From: a virus
Strand: one strand, 5' to 3'
Virus record (IMG/VR): IMGVR_UViG_3300044823_000057
Span: 1-42,162 of that record
DNA: 42,162 nt
The notes below the pieces were generated by a model. It made no database searches. It saw only the letters and a list, made by a program, of their open reading frames with translations, and was not told where the DNA came from. The position numbers and the translations under genes were made by a program. Of the stretch, positions 14,858 through 21,505 are shown in pieces. Position 1 is the first letter of the stretch. Every line of letters starts with the position of its first letter.

Positions 14858-15699
14858 ACTTTTGCCAGCATAGTATCAAACATCGCATTGTCACTGTTTC
14901 GCTCATTATATCTAAAGGCAAATTCATCAACATATTTTTGAAGATGCTTTTTTGAGACCCAAACGTGCGTTCCCCTGATGCTATTTTTCAACCGAGACCA
15001 AAATCCTTCAATCGAATTTGTGTGGGCATTACCGCGAACATATTCCCGCGCCGCGTGACCAACGCGAAGGTGTTTGTATCCTTCGCGGCGGAGCGGGTTG
15101 TAGCTCCACAGTTCATCTGTGCAAACTGTCGCGCCCTTTTCGACGTTCGCCAGAATGTTTGGCATGACTGTTACGGTTTTAACATTCTCCGCAACTTTCG
15201 CTTGCACGTTACCGCCGCGCTCTAAAATACCAATAACCGGCGTTTTGCCTTCCGCTCCGCGCCCGCGCTTGCCGCGCCGAACACCGCCGACATAAGTTTC
15301 ATCGGCTTCAATAACGCCTTTCAGCTTTTCCCCATTTCCAGCCATGAGCAACCGGATTTGATGCGCCATGCGCCAAGCGGTTTTGTAAGTCACTCCAAGT
15401 TGACGCTCCAATTCTTTTGCCGATACGCCGGAGCGCGTAGCCGTCATTAGATACATGGCATAGAACCAATGTTTGAGCGGCGTGGTCGTTTTCTCAAACG
15501 GTGTTCCTTGCATCGGATAGATTTGATACCCGCACCATTGGCAGACATAACAGGCGCGAGTCGAAACGCGGTGAAATTTTGTTTGGTGTTCGCAAGACGG
15601 GCAGGATTTTAGATGCCCAAACCGGCGTTGGAAAAGGGCTTCCAAACAAGCTTCATTATCAGGGTATTGCTCGTGAAACTCTTTAATTGTAAATTTCAT
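14854..15699 (-). CDS. IS1595-family (ISXO2-like) transposase
   Basis: 281 residues. The N-terminal zinc ribbon has CPSC (33-36) and CQWC (53-56), as in ISXO2-type transposases. HTH-like residues follow (SAKELERQLGVTYKTAWRM). The DDE core shows Asp133 in EADETYVGG, Asp195 in VCTDELWSY and Glu231 in TNSIEGFWSRLK. The length matches the family (~280-310). The start is 34 bp inside the right inverted repeat. It appears intact. Confidence 0.9.
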   Translation of the reverse strand: MKFTIKEFHEQYPDNEACLEALFQRRFGHLKSCPSCEHQTKFHRVSTRACYVCQWCGYQIYPMQGTPFEKTTTPLKHWFYAMYLMTATRSGVSAKELERQLGVTYKTAWRMAHQIRLLMAGNGEKLKGVIEADETYVGGVRRGKRGRGAEGKTPVIGILERGGNVQAKVAENVKTVTVMPNILANVEKGATVCTDELWSYNPLRREGYKHLRVGHAAREYVRGNAHTNSIEGFWSRLKNSIRGTHVWVSKKHLQKYVDEFAFRYNERNSDNAMFDTMLAKV

Positions 15700-15732
15700 G
15701 CCCCAAATATACCATTTCGACTAAATGTTGTC

Positions 15733-15746
15733 AAGGGATAATCACC
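15733..15746 (-). repeat. Right terminal inverted repeat
   Basis: AAGGGATAATCACC, the complement of the left repeat at 12178-12191. Confidence 0.9.
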
Positions 15747-15754
15747 TAAATTTA
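15747..15754. repeat. Target-site duplication, right copy
   Basis: TAAATTTA, identical to 12170-12177. Its last three bases (TTA) form the stop codon of the lipoprotein gene at 15752, so the insertion did not remove any of that gene. Confidence 0.85.
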
Positions 15755-16102
15755 TTTAATATAATTGGTTATTTTGTATTCTTGAACCAAAGTTATTTGC
15801 GTGCGTAAATCCTCTCTTTTAAGGAAGGAAATTCTTTCTGTTACTATACGCTTTGCCGATTCAAGGTTTGGTATATTGTTTGACAATACCAACCACTCAT
15901 TGCCGTGGCCACCCCACCAATAAAGATATTGTTCTACAAAATAAGTTCCGTCGCCCCTACTTGAAATCCTCATATCACCAAGTGTGGGTAAATTTGTCGT
16001 GGTAGTCGCTGCGCTATTTGTTTTAGTTGGTATGTTAAGTTGGGTTTGTTCGCTGCACCCGACTAACACCAGCGACAGGGATAGAATTAGTAATGGTTTC
16101 AT
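15752..16102 (-). CDS. Lipoprotein, unknown function
   Basis: 116 residues. A type II signal sequence ends in the lipobox LVGC (Cys16), followed by a Thr/Asn-rich linker and a compact domain with GDGTYFVEQYLYWW and a charged C-terminal helix. The stop codon is supplied by the target duplication of the transposon. ATGA overlaps the secreted-protein gene upstream. An exported envelope protein in an early operon suggests a role in host-surface modification or exclusion. Confidence 0.65.
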   Translation of the reverse strand: MKPLLILSLSLVLVGCSEQTQLNIPTKTNSAATTTTNLPTLGDMRISSRGDGTYFVEQYLYWWGGHGNEWLVLSNNIPNLESAKRIVTERISFLKREDLRTQITLVQEYKITNYIK

Positions 16103-16491
16103 TTGTCAAAAGTAATTCTCCACTTACCATCTATCATTTTTGTGACAGTTGGTTCGTGGTCAAATTCAATGATTATGTTTGTGGCAGACATATCAAACCA
16201 TTGAGCCTTTTCCAAAGTTGCTCTAATGTCTTTCACATATATGGGCGTTTTATTCCATGCACTAAAACTCAGATACAGGTTTTTGTTTGGTAAACCATCA
16301 CCGTAGTCTGTTGAAATTGTTCTGGGTGGGACTTCAAGAATAGTATTACGACTATCGTAATAGAAAACATCGGTAGCTGGTCTGCAGTTGGTGATGAATG
16401 TGTTGTTAGTGACGGAGCGTTTGCTAAAAACTTGCGCCTGCACAGACGCGCACGCCAAAGAAATAGACAGGATAAGTAGTGATTTTTTCAT
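16099..16491 (-). CDS. Secreted hypothetical protein
   Basis: 130 residues from ATG 16491 (MKKSLLILSISLACASVQAQ), a clear Sec signal peptide; the longer 16512 start is unlikely. The mature domain is beta-rich and ends IIIEFDHEPTVTKMIDGKWRITFDK. A decayed copy of this ending lies directly upstream at 16488-16571. Coupled to the lipoprotein downstream. Function unknown. Confidence 0.6.
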   Translation of the reverse strand: MKKSLLILSISLACASVQAQVFSKRSVTNNTFITNCRPATDVFYYDSRNTILEVPPRTISTDYGDGLPNKNLYLSFSAWNKTPIYVKDIRATLEKAQWFDMSATNIIIEFDHEPTVTKMIDGKWRITFDK

Positions 16492-16571
16492 GGTTTGAAT
16501 GTGATTAGCCAAATTCCGTTTGTTGATTTTGTGACTATAGGTTCGTGGTTGAGTTCAATGCAAATGTCTGT
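16488..16571 (-). pseudogene. C-terminal remnant of a paralogue
   Basis: The frame reads TDICIELNHEPIVTKSTNGI then WLITFKP and stop. It aligns end to end with the IIIEFDHEPTVTKMIDGKWRITFDK ending of the gene just downstream. An in-frame stop lies directly upstream, so only ~27 codons remain. Its stop overlaps the next ATG (ATGA), as expected if a tandem duplicate gene once stood here. Confidence 0.6.
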
Positions 16572-16595
16572 TCATTGACTAAATTGGTCATACAC

Positions 16596-17213
16596 TTAAT
16601 CCCATGAGCGGCAACCACAGTAAAACTTGTCGAACGGTTGTGCGCCGATTGCTTCAAACTTTTTGCACTTCAAAGGATTTTGAACCGGCTTGACGCTTTT
16701 AACTTCAACACCAAAAACGGGGGTGTCTTTGTTGTATTCATTTCCAATTCTATCACGCCAAAAAGACGCTTCCTGTTCCGCATATTCTTGTTGTTTTCCT
16801 TCTGGGGAATGAAATTCTCTCTTGTTGATTTGCTTTTCGCGTGGACACTTAAACCATTTCTGGTCAACCTCAATTTCTGCCATCCACCTCGGCTGGTGTG
16901 CAATCCACATATACCCGCACTTACAACGCTCTGTGGAGTCTGGAGAACCTTCACCAAGAAACTCAAAAAACGGAAGTTCGAGAGATGATGGCTGCTCGCA
17001 GGTGCAAACACTGTCTCTGTCTTGGCCGTAATTGCACTCGTTTTTATATGTTGATTTTCCATAATACGCACATCGAGCCTTGCGCCCTTTGAGATTTGGC
17101 GGTTCGCAAACTTCAATGCAACTATGCGTGATACAACATGGAACTTTTAAGCCGTCATCCATGTGCCTTAATCCTTGTGCCGCACAACCACATTTCATCA
17201 TTACTTTTTCCAT
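16596..17213 (-). CDS. Cys-rich zinc-binding conserved phage protein
   Basis: 205 residues with many Cys/His pairs: MKCGCAAQGLRHMDDGLKVP, CCITHSCIEV, GRKARCAYYGK, ERCKCGYMWIAHQ and the end KFYCGCRSWD. I recall the GRxARCxYC and FDxYYCGCRGWD pattern from many phage hypothetical proteins. It probably binds several zinc ions; function unknown. The large overlapping ORFs in other frames here are shadows. Confidence 0.65.
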   Translation of the reverse strand: MEKVMMKCGCAAQGLRHMDDGLKVPCCITHSCIEVCEPPNLKGRKARCAYYGKSTYKNECNYGQDRDSVCTCEQPSSLELPFFEFLGEGSPDSTERCKCGYMWIAHQPRWMAEIEVDQKWFKCPREKQINKREFHSPEGKQQEYAEQEASFWRDRIGNEYNKDTPVFGVEVKSVKPVQNPLKCKKFEAIGAQPFDKFYCGCRSWD

Positions 17214-17248
17214 AAATTCTCACGCTGCCATATTGGTTTGGTCGAGGG

Positions 17249-17479
17249 TCATTCTGTCCTCACTCCATCGTCCACACTTCCATGCTGTTTATATTTTGGC
17301 TCGCATTGGGTGCAACCAAGCAATCTCCCGCCCATAGCTAAAACCCAATTCTCAAAGGTGTATGGCCTGTGATACTTGGCTTCAAATCGTTTGACATATT
17401 CAGCGTGTGCCACGGCCTGTTCTTCCTCTGTGGAAAAATCATGCCAGCAGCCATCTTCCATTAAACATTGTGTGGTCAT
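17249..17479 (-). CDS. Hypothetical protein with Cys pair
   Basis: 76 residues from ATG 17479 (MTTQCLMEDGCWHDFSTEEE), coupled by ATGA to the membrane peptide upstream. CTQCEPKYK near the C-terminus suggests metal binding with the N-terminal Cys residues. Unrecognised. Confidence 0.5.
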   Translation of the reverse strand: MTTQCLMEDGCWHDFSTEEEQAVAHAEYVKRFEAKYHRPYTFENWVLAMGGRLLGCTQCEPKYKQHGSVDDGVRTE

Positions 17480-17601
17480 AAATTCACACACACTAAACAC
17501 ACCAGCATTGTAGCAAATATCGCCACGAATATAGATAGAGCCAGAATCACTTCGTGTTGTTCCTCTATCTTGGCGCGTAGCTGCTGCTCGGTGGTTGTCA
17601 T
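17476..17601 (-). CDS. 41-residue single-span membrane peptide
   Basis: Charged N-terminus (MTTTEQQLRAKIEEQHEV) followed by one hydrophobic helix (ILALSIFVAIFATMLVCLVCV). ATGA overlaps at both ends tie it into the operon. A small inner-membrane protein of unknown role. Confidence 0.55.
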   Translation of the reverse strand: MTTTEQQLRAKIEEQHEVILALSIFVAIFATMLVCLVCVNL

Positions 17602-17855
17602 GGCTTTATTTTTTGTGCGGCTGTTTCGATGGCTTTTCGTCTTTTCAGGAGTAGGTCTTTACTGAAATCAACAATATCACTGTTTTTCCAAGCTGGTGTA
17701 ACTATATCTGCCGATTCCATCATCCCCTCATACTTTCCTTGAGCGATAGCCGCCTCAAAACTGGGGTCTAATGTTTTGAAATGATTTTCTGTAACTACGG
17801 CACTAGGAAACTCAGACCTAACCCATGCCAGCCTAAATTCTCTCGCTGTTTTCAT
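17598..17855 (-). CDS. 85-residue hypothetical protein
   Basis: Starts MKTAREFRLAWVRSEFPSAV and is mainly helical with a basic C-terminus (LLLKRRKAIETAAQKIKP). It sits 5 bp after the HNH gene and is coupled to the membrane peptide downstream. Unrecognised. Confidence 0.5.
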   Translation of the reverse strand: MKTAREFRLAWVRSEFPSAVVTENHFKTLDPSFEAAIAQGKYEGMMESADIVTPAWKNSDIVDFSKDLLLKRRKAIETAAQKIKP

Positions 17856-17860
17856 ATCAT

Positions 17861-18103
17861 CTATCCTTTATTCCTCTTTATCATCCAGCCTTGTTCGTAA
17901 GACCACGCGGGATTGTCATGGATTCGCCTATGCCCCTCAAAACTTACCGGCAACCAAAATCGTTCATCCAGTAAAAGACTGCCAATTTTTCCTTTGGTAT
18001 GATGGATCTGTGTTGACGGAAGATAAGGGTAAACCACGCAATAGCGACGCCGCGATAGAAACTCCACCTTCTGTTTGTTGTATTGCCGCATCAGCTTTGC
18101 CAT
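17861..18103 (-). CDS. HNH-like small endonuclease domain
   Basis: 80 residues from MAKLMRQYNKQKVEF. FLSRRRYCVV, TQIHHTKGKIGSLLLDERFW and SFEGHRRIHDNP supply the paired His residues of an HNH-type fold, in a pattern (IHHxxGRxGxLLLDxRFWxPVxxxxHxxIH) I recall from phage proteins. The frame is open back to ATG 18241, but residues upstream of 18103 look like a shadow of the overlapping gene at 17964-18251. A fused product through frameshifting is an alternative. Confidence 0.6.
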   Translation of the reverse strand: MAKLMRQYNKQKVEFLSRRRYCVVYPYLPSTQIHHTKGKIGSLLLDERFWLPVSFEGHRRIHDNPAWSYEQGWMIKRNKG

Positions 18104-18251
18104 GCGAGTAGAACGCTTCCTGACGGGCTTTTGCCGCTTCTGCGAGTAGTTCAATGGGGTGCAGCACTTCGAGGGCTTGGCTGGCTTCTTGCGGCGTAAT
18201 ACCGCAGAAGGTGGAGATAGCCATAATGCGGGCTTTTTCATCGTAATTCAA
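17964..18251 (-). CDS. Small helical protein overlapping the HNH gene
   Basis: TTG at 18251 lies 5-6 nt after AGGAG and reads NYDEKARIMAISTFCGITPQ, then EASQALEVLHPIELLAEAAK. The first ~55 residues look like real protein. The last ~45 run in a different frame over the HNH gene and look like noise. Either two genes overlap by ~140 bp or a frameshift joins them. Confidence 0.45.
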   Translation of the reverse strand: MNYDEKARIMAISTFCGITPQEASQALEVLHPIELLAEAAKARQEAFYSHGKADAAIQQTEGGVSIAASLLRGLPLSSVNTDPSYQRKNWQSFTG

Positions 18252-18597
18252 GCAAGCTCCTTTCTGCACTTAAAAGTGAACGCGCACATTCAAACTTCGT
18301 TTTTGCTATTTCCCACGCCTTGACCAGCTTTTCCGCTTCGCCGGTCTGCTTCATTATAGTTTGCATCTCTGCTTTGAACCTTGCGTCAGCGCGAGCCTGA
18401 TGCTCTGCCGCGCCTATGGGCATATCCTGTTTCAGATATTCCACCACAAGCACGGACAGAGCCGATTTACGCCTGTCGCCACAAAACTCGACTATCTGCC
18501 GCGCCATAGCTACTCTGTCCCGTAACTGGTCTAGCTCGGTGATAGCATCAGCCATGCCCCTTTGGGCTGCTTCTAGGTGTTCAAATTGCGCGTTCAT
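18238..18597 (-). CDS. Coiled-coil hypothetical early protein
   Basis: 119 residues, almost all helical, with heptad-like runs (FEHLEAAQRGMADAITELDQLRDRVAMA). It lies directly downstream of the SSB-like and mini zinc-ribbon genes, so a DNA-transaction role is plausible. ATGA couples it to the mini zinc ribbon. Confidence 0.55.
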   Translation of the reverse strand: MNAQFEHLEAAQRGMADAITELDQLRDRVAMARQIVEFCGDRRKSALSVLVVEYLKQDMPIGAAEHQARADARFKAEMQTIMKQTGEAEKLVKAWEIAKTKFECARSLLSAERSLLELR

Positions 18598-18683
18598 TTT
18601 GTCATTTGACAGTTAAAACAAACATGGGCTTTCCATCTATTTGACCAGTGTAATTTGTTAAACTTGCCACATCGCTCGCACAT
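18594..18683 (-). CDS. 29-residue zinc ribbon
   Basis: MCERCGKFNKLHW followed by AHVCFNCQMTK gives a complete CxxC-x(18)-CxxC zinc knuckle in 29 residues. The start overlaps the SSB-like gene stop (TGATG) and the stop overlaps the next gene (ATGA). Tight coupling and the intact motif make it believable despite its size. Confidence 0.6.
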   Translation of the reverse strand: MCERCGKFNKLHWSNRWKAHVCFNCQMTK

Positions 18684-19078
18684 CAAAAAGGGACATCATC
18701 GCTCTCCACTGGTGCGGCTGGTGCTGGTGCGCCTTGCTTGGCATCGGCCACAATTTGATTCTTTGGCGCACGGCAACGGATTCCGCCTGTAAGTTTTCCG
18801 CCAAAGCTGATGTTCGGGTCGTTATACAGCACAACTTTTTTGCCAACCCATCCATCAGATTCGGGGCTACCCGTAATGGCTGCAATAATCTGGCCGTTGG
18901 TGCTGTTCAAAACTAGGGGTTTGTCCAGCTCGTCGAAGTGCAAGGCAAACTTCATGTCTGCTTCTGCGCCCTCTTTGGCTACATTGACCGGCGTAACTTC
19001 ACGCATGGTCACAAGGACTGGCGTTAGAACGTCATTCTTGGTTAGGAATTTCGATTGTTTCAGTTCGTTTATGTTCAT
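18683..19078 (-). CDS. SSB-like / OB-fold protein with DDVPF tail
   Basis: 131 residues. The body has beta-strand texture with VLVTMREVTPVNV, ADMKFALHFDELDKPLVLN, WVGKKVVLYNDPNISFGGKLTGGIRCRAPK. The extreme C-terminus ESDDVPF matches the acidic tip of bacterial SSB proteins (DDDIPF), which docks replication and repair partners. Similar proteins stand in phage recombination clusters. It probably binds ssDNA and recruits host enzymes; the OB fold is inferred. Confidence 0.65.
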   Translation of the reverse strand: MNINELKQSKFLTKNDVLTPVLVTMREVTPVNVAKEGAEADMKFALHFDELDKPLVLNSTNGQIIAAITGSPESDGWVGKKVVLYNDPNISFGGKLTGGIRCRAPKNQIVADAKQGAPAPAAPVESDDVPF

Positions 19079-19119
19079 GGTTTTAGTTTTTGTTTGTTAA
19101 ACTGCTTGGTTTTCGCTGG

Positions 19120-19728
19120 TTAGTGGTTGAAAATGCTTCGACCATTCCATGTCCCACTGGGGACATCCTGTTTGTAAAGTTTCTTTAATGGTTTAGCTGC
19201 GGTCTGGCAAACCTTCTCGTATTCTGCCCAAGCGGTCTGGCAAACCTTCTCGTATTCTGCCAAAGCGGTCTGGCAAACCTTCTCGTATTCTGCCAAAGCG
19301 GGCTGGCAAACCTTCTCGTATTCTGCCAAAGCGGGCTGGCAAACCTTCTCGTATTCTGCCAAAGCGGTCTGGCGAACCTTCTCGTATTCTGCCCAAGCGG
19401 TCTGGCAAACCTTCTCGTATTCTGCCCAAGCGGTCTGGCAAACCTTCTCGTATTCTGCCAAAGTGGTCTGGCGAACCTTCTCGTATTCTGCCAAAGCGGG
19501 CTGGAATTTTTTATAATCCCGAACAGGCCGAAAATTATTTAGCCTTTTTACTCTTTCCGAACTCGCCTTGTTTTTGAGTATAAACTGAATCCTGTTTTCT
19601 GCCGGTTCAGTCAATGGCTCACAAAATTCTTCATGGTGACAGCACCAAGCGAATTTAGCTTCGGGATATTTTGCGAAAGCAGCGCGGCAACGCTTGGCCG
19701 CGGCTTCAATTTGTTTTTCTGTGTTCAT
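19120..19728 (-). CDS. Protein with nine 11-residue repeats
   Basis: 202 residues. Residues 1-75 form a globular part with FAWCCHHEEFCEPLTEP. Residues 76-174 are nine uninterrupted copies of QxALAEYEKVC/R (alternating T/P and L/W). The tail is short and basic. An 11-residue period with hydrophobics at fixed points fits a right-handed (hendecad) coiled coil or helical rod. The Cys at each repeat end is unusual. Function unknown; the repeat number is probably variable between relatives. Confidence 0.75.
   Translation of the reverse strand: MNTEKQIEAAAKRCRAAFAKYPEAKFAWCCHHEEFCEPLTEPAENRIQFILKNKASSERVKRLNNFRPVRDYKKFQPALAEYEKVRQTTLAEYEKVCQTAWAEYEKVCQTAWAEYEKVRQTALAEYEKVCQPALAEYEKVCQPALAEYEKVCQTALAEYEKVCQTAWAEYEKVCQTAAKPLKKLYKQDVPSGTWNGRSIFNH
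19207..19503 (-). repeat. 33-bp tandem repeat, nine copies
   Basis: Nine in-phase 33-bp units, each coding for QxxxAEYEKVx. Copies differ by one to three bases, mostly at the L/W, T/P and C/R codons. No spacers, so it is not a CRISPR array. Confidence 0.9.
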
Positions 19729-19729
19729 G

Positions 19730-19900
19730 TTAGTTAGGTTTTATCTCGCTCACTTTGCTTCTCCATACTTGGCGCGTTTTCTTCTCTGTAGGAAATTGGA
19801 CTATTGCCCTCATGCCAGTTATTGAAATCAGCCTTGCCACAACTTGCACCCCTTCATAATCTACAATAACCCGTTGGCCTATTAGCTGTTCAAGTTTCAT
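19730..19900 (-). CDS. 56-residue beta-rich protein
   Basis: Reads MKLEQLIGQRVIVDYEGVQV, then VVARLISITGMRAIVQF and a charged end. Alternating strands suggest a small SH3-like barrel. ATGA overlaps the gene upstream. Unrecognised. Confidence 0.5.
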   Translation of the reverse strand: MKLEQLIGQRVIVDYEGVQVVARLISITGMRAIVQFPTEKKTRQVWRSKVSEIKPN

Positions 19901-20061
19901 AATGCCTCCAGCCCCCTGTCATCTCTCAATGGCTGTTGCTTTGTAACAGGCCGACCGCCAAGCCTCCCATTTCTCCTAGCCGCATCTGATTTGGCTTTGC
20001 TCTTGCGCTGGCCAAGGTAAGACATCACGGCCTTGATTTGTGTTGGTGTGGGCTGTTTCAT
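19897..20061 (-). CDS. 54-residue basic protein with NGRLGGRP motif
   Basis: MKQPTPTQIKAVMSYLGQ followed by KSDAARRNGRLGGRPVTK. The R/K-rich GRLGGRP ending is common among tiny phage proteins and recalls an AT-hook. A similar ending (GKRLGRPPTK) is seen in the gene at 22001. Coupled on both sides by ATGA. Confidence 0.55.
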   Translation of the reverse strand: MKQPTPTQIKAVMSYLGQRKSKAKSDAARRNGRLGGRPVTKQQPLRDDRGLEAL

Positions 20062-20546
20062 GGCTTTCTATTGTCTGAAATGATTTTTGCTGCTTTACTA
20101 ATTTTACCGATTGTGCCGTTAAAGTGTTCCCAAATCTCGGAGACTGTACCACCACAAATCGCGTTAATCATCATTGTGTGAGCGAAAGACACTTTTGCTC
20201 CCGGAGCAATGATAAATTGACCACCCATCAAAAGAGCAATATCGCCGGAAACAATGGTGGTTTTGATGTAGTCCTTCATCTGTTCAGCAACAGATTTTTG
20301 CATTTCAACATCAAACCAATCTGGTGTGCGCTTTTGGTCAATGGAGAATTTATATTTGTCCGGCAGATAAGCCTCGGCCATATCAGAGGGTGAAAATTCC
20401 ACTTTAGCCAAGTTGTCGCCTTTATCGCGCAAGTTAAACAGAGTTTCAATTTCTCCATGCGACTCTGTCCACGGAGACATATAAAGTTTGAATCCGCCTT
20501 TTTCGCGTTCATCACGCACCACGATTCCCGATTTGAATTTACACAT
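20058..20546 (-). CDS. Conserved phage hypothetical (MCKFKS family)
   Basis: 162 residues. The N-terminus MCKFKSGIVVRDE, with SHGEIETLFNLRDKGD and later VEFSPSDMAE, matches a frequent phage protein whose members begin MCKFKSAIV. Function unknown. A clear ribosome site (GGAAAAT context) and a 56-bp gap upstream suggest it opens a sub-cluster. Confidence 0.65.
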   Translation of the reverse strand: MCKFKSGIVVRDEREKGGFKLYMSPWTESHGEIETLFNLRDKGDNLAKVEFSPSDMAEAYLPDKYKFSIDQKRTPDWFDVEMQKSVAEQMKDYIKTTIVSGDIALLMGGQFIIAPGAKVSFAHTMMINAICGGTVSEIWEHFNGTIGKISKAAKIISDNRKP

Positions 20547-20602
20547 GATATTTTCCTTTCATCTTTAGTTGAATATGGGCTAACGGTTGAGTTTGTAAAG
20601 AA

Positions 20603-20800
20603 CTATTTTAATAAATCTTTTTCTGGAATCCTTCCGTCTAAAAAGGATTGAAACTCAGAGCAGGGAATCTCGTTAACATGGATTTGTTCAATTCCATTTA
20701 AGGTGTCGGCCTGTTCAATGAACAGATTGACCTTGCCGTTAGCTGTCGCGCCCACAATTTTACCGCCTTGAATTGTCAGAAGTATTGATGGTGTGTTCAC
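20603..20800 (-). CDS. 65-residue hypothetical protein
   Basis: Beta-strand-rich (SILLTIQGGKIVGATANGKV) with an acidic C-terminal helix. ATGA overlap with the zinc-ribbon gene upstream. Unrecognised. Confidence 0.5.
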   Translation of the reverse strand: MNTPSILLTIQGGKIVGATANGKVNLFIEQADTLNGIEQIHVNEIPCSEFQSFLDGRIPEKDLLK

Positions 20801-21027
20801 GATTTTCCTTTGGTTAATGCGTTGAGTTTTGCCATTGCTTCGCGTATTGATTTTGACCCGCCTGATGGCTTTCCTAATTGCGGCCTGAAAAATACCATCG
20901 CTGCCTTGGCAATGGATTGAATCGCCTCGAATCTCTGATTGCAGCGTTCATCGTGGCGCGGCATAAATTCACCACATAGGCCACAATAATGTTCCTCGCT
21001 TGAACCGTAGAAGCGTTTAGGTTTCAT
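20797..21027 (-). CDS. Zinc-binding hypothetical protein
   Basis: 76 residues. YCGLCGEFMPRHDERC gives a CxxC...H/C zinc site at the N-terminus, followed by a basic helical tail. Coupled on both sides by ATGA. Confidence 0.55.
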   Translation of the reverse strand: MKPKRFYGSSEEHYCGLCGEFMPRHDERCNQRFEAIQSIAKAAMVFFRPQLGKPSGGSKSIREAMAKLNALTKGKS

Positions 21028-21254
21028 GGTGTGAGTTGTATTTTTACGGTGTAAGGATAAATTTTACCGCCTTGAACATGGTGAATTTCATTTAGGACTT
21101 TTAATTCTCCGGCGTCCTCCAGCCGATAAAGAGAATGAAGTTCGATTCCCTCAAAGCCAAGATTGCCAATGCGTTTGTTTTTGCGCCTTGATAGCTCAAT
21201 GAAAATGTCTCGCAACATCGCCCTGTCGCTCCTGCTTAATTTGTGTTTAGTCAT
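21024..21254 (-). CDS. 76-residue basic hypothetical protein
   Basis: Helical N-terminus (KLSRSDRAMLRDIFIELSRRKNK) then a beta wing-like part (GKIYPYTVKIQLTP), which could be a winged-helix fold. Unrecognised. Confidence 0.5.
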   Translation of the reverse strand: MTKHKLSRSDRAMLRDIFIELSRRKNKRIGNLGFEGIELHSLYRLEDAGELKVLNEIHHVQGGKIYPYTVKIQLTP

Positions 21255-21291
21255 ATCATTTTCCTTTCAATCACCCATTCCCGCACCACCG

Positions 21292-21501
21292 CTAAAGCTG
21301 TTCCCACACAGGAACAGAGAAAGGATAGTGATGGCACGGGATGGGGTTAAGTGGTTCACGATTATTCTGTAGCAACGAAAGTTCCCACGACTTGCCGTTT
21401 TCGGTTTTCTCCCATTGCTGGCCGTCCTGTGCAAAATGATGTTTACAATCGCCCGTGATGAGCGTTGTGGCCGTTCGTAGCTTGCTGGTTATCGTTATCA
21501 T
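21292..21501 (-). CDS. 69-residue hypothetical protein
   Basis: ATG at 21501 gives MITITSKLRTATTLITGDCK; the longer 21528 start overlaps the upstream gene. Trp/Pro-rich C-terminus. The only support is position and open length. Confidence 0.4.
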   Translation of the reverse strand: MITITSKLRTATTLITGDCKHHFAQDGQQWEKTENGKSWELSLLQNNREPLNPIPCHHYPFSVPVWEQL

Positions 21502-21505
21502 AAAT

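Larger units (their letters stand above)
12178..15746. mobile_element. IS1595/ISXO2-family transposon with R-M cargo
   Basis: 3569 bp bounded by perfect 14-bp inverted repeats GGTGATTATCCCTT (12178-12191) and its complement (15733-15746), with an 8-bp duplication TAAATTTA outside. It contains, left to right, a plus-strand single-chain restriction-modification gene and, on the minus strand, a zinc-ribbon DDE transposase translationally coupled to an 89-residue gene. The intact ends and exact duplication indicate a fairly recent insertion into the intergenic gap of the phage minus-strand operon. A typical IS1595 element carries only a transposase; this one has ~2.4 kb of cargo. Confidence 0.9.

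Noticed and set aside
16670-17116. 148-residue minus-strand ORF overlapping the Cys-rich gene
   Set aside because: The other frame carries an ordered set of Cys motifs and the expected CGCRSWD ending; this one does not.
19193-19441. Minus-strand ORF of RIREGLPDR repeats
   Set aside because: A second open frame of the 33-bp repeat; it lacks a start context, while the main frame has unique flanking domains.
19207-19503. CRISPR-like repeat array
   Set aside because: Units abut without spacers and are in frame inside a gene.
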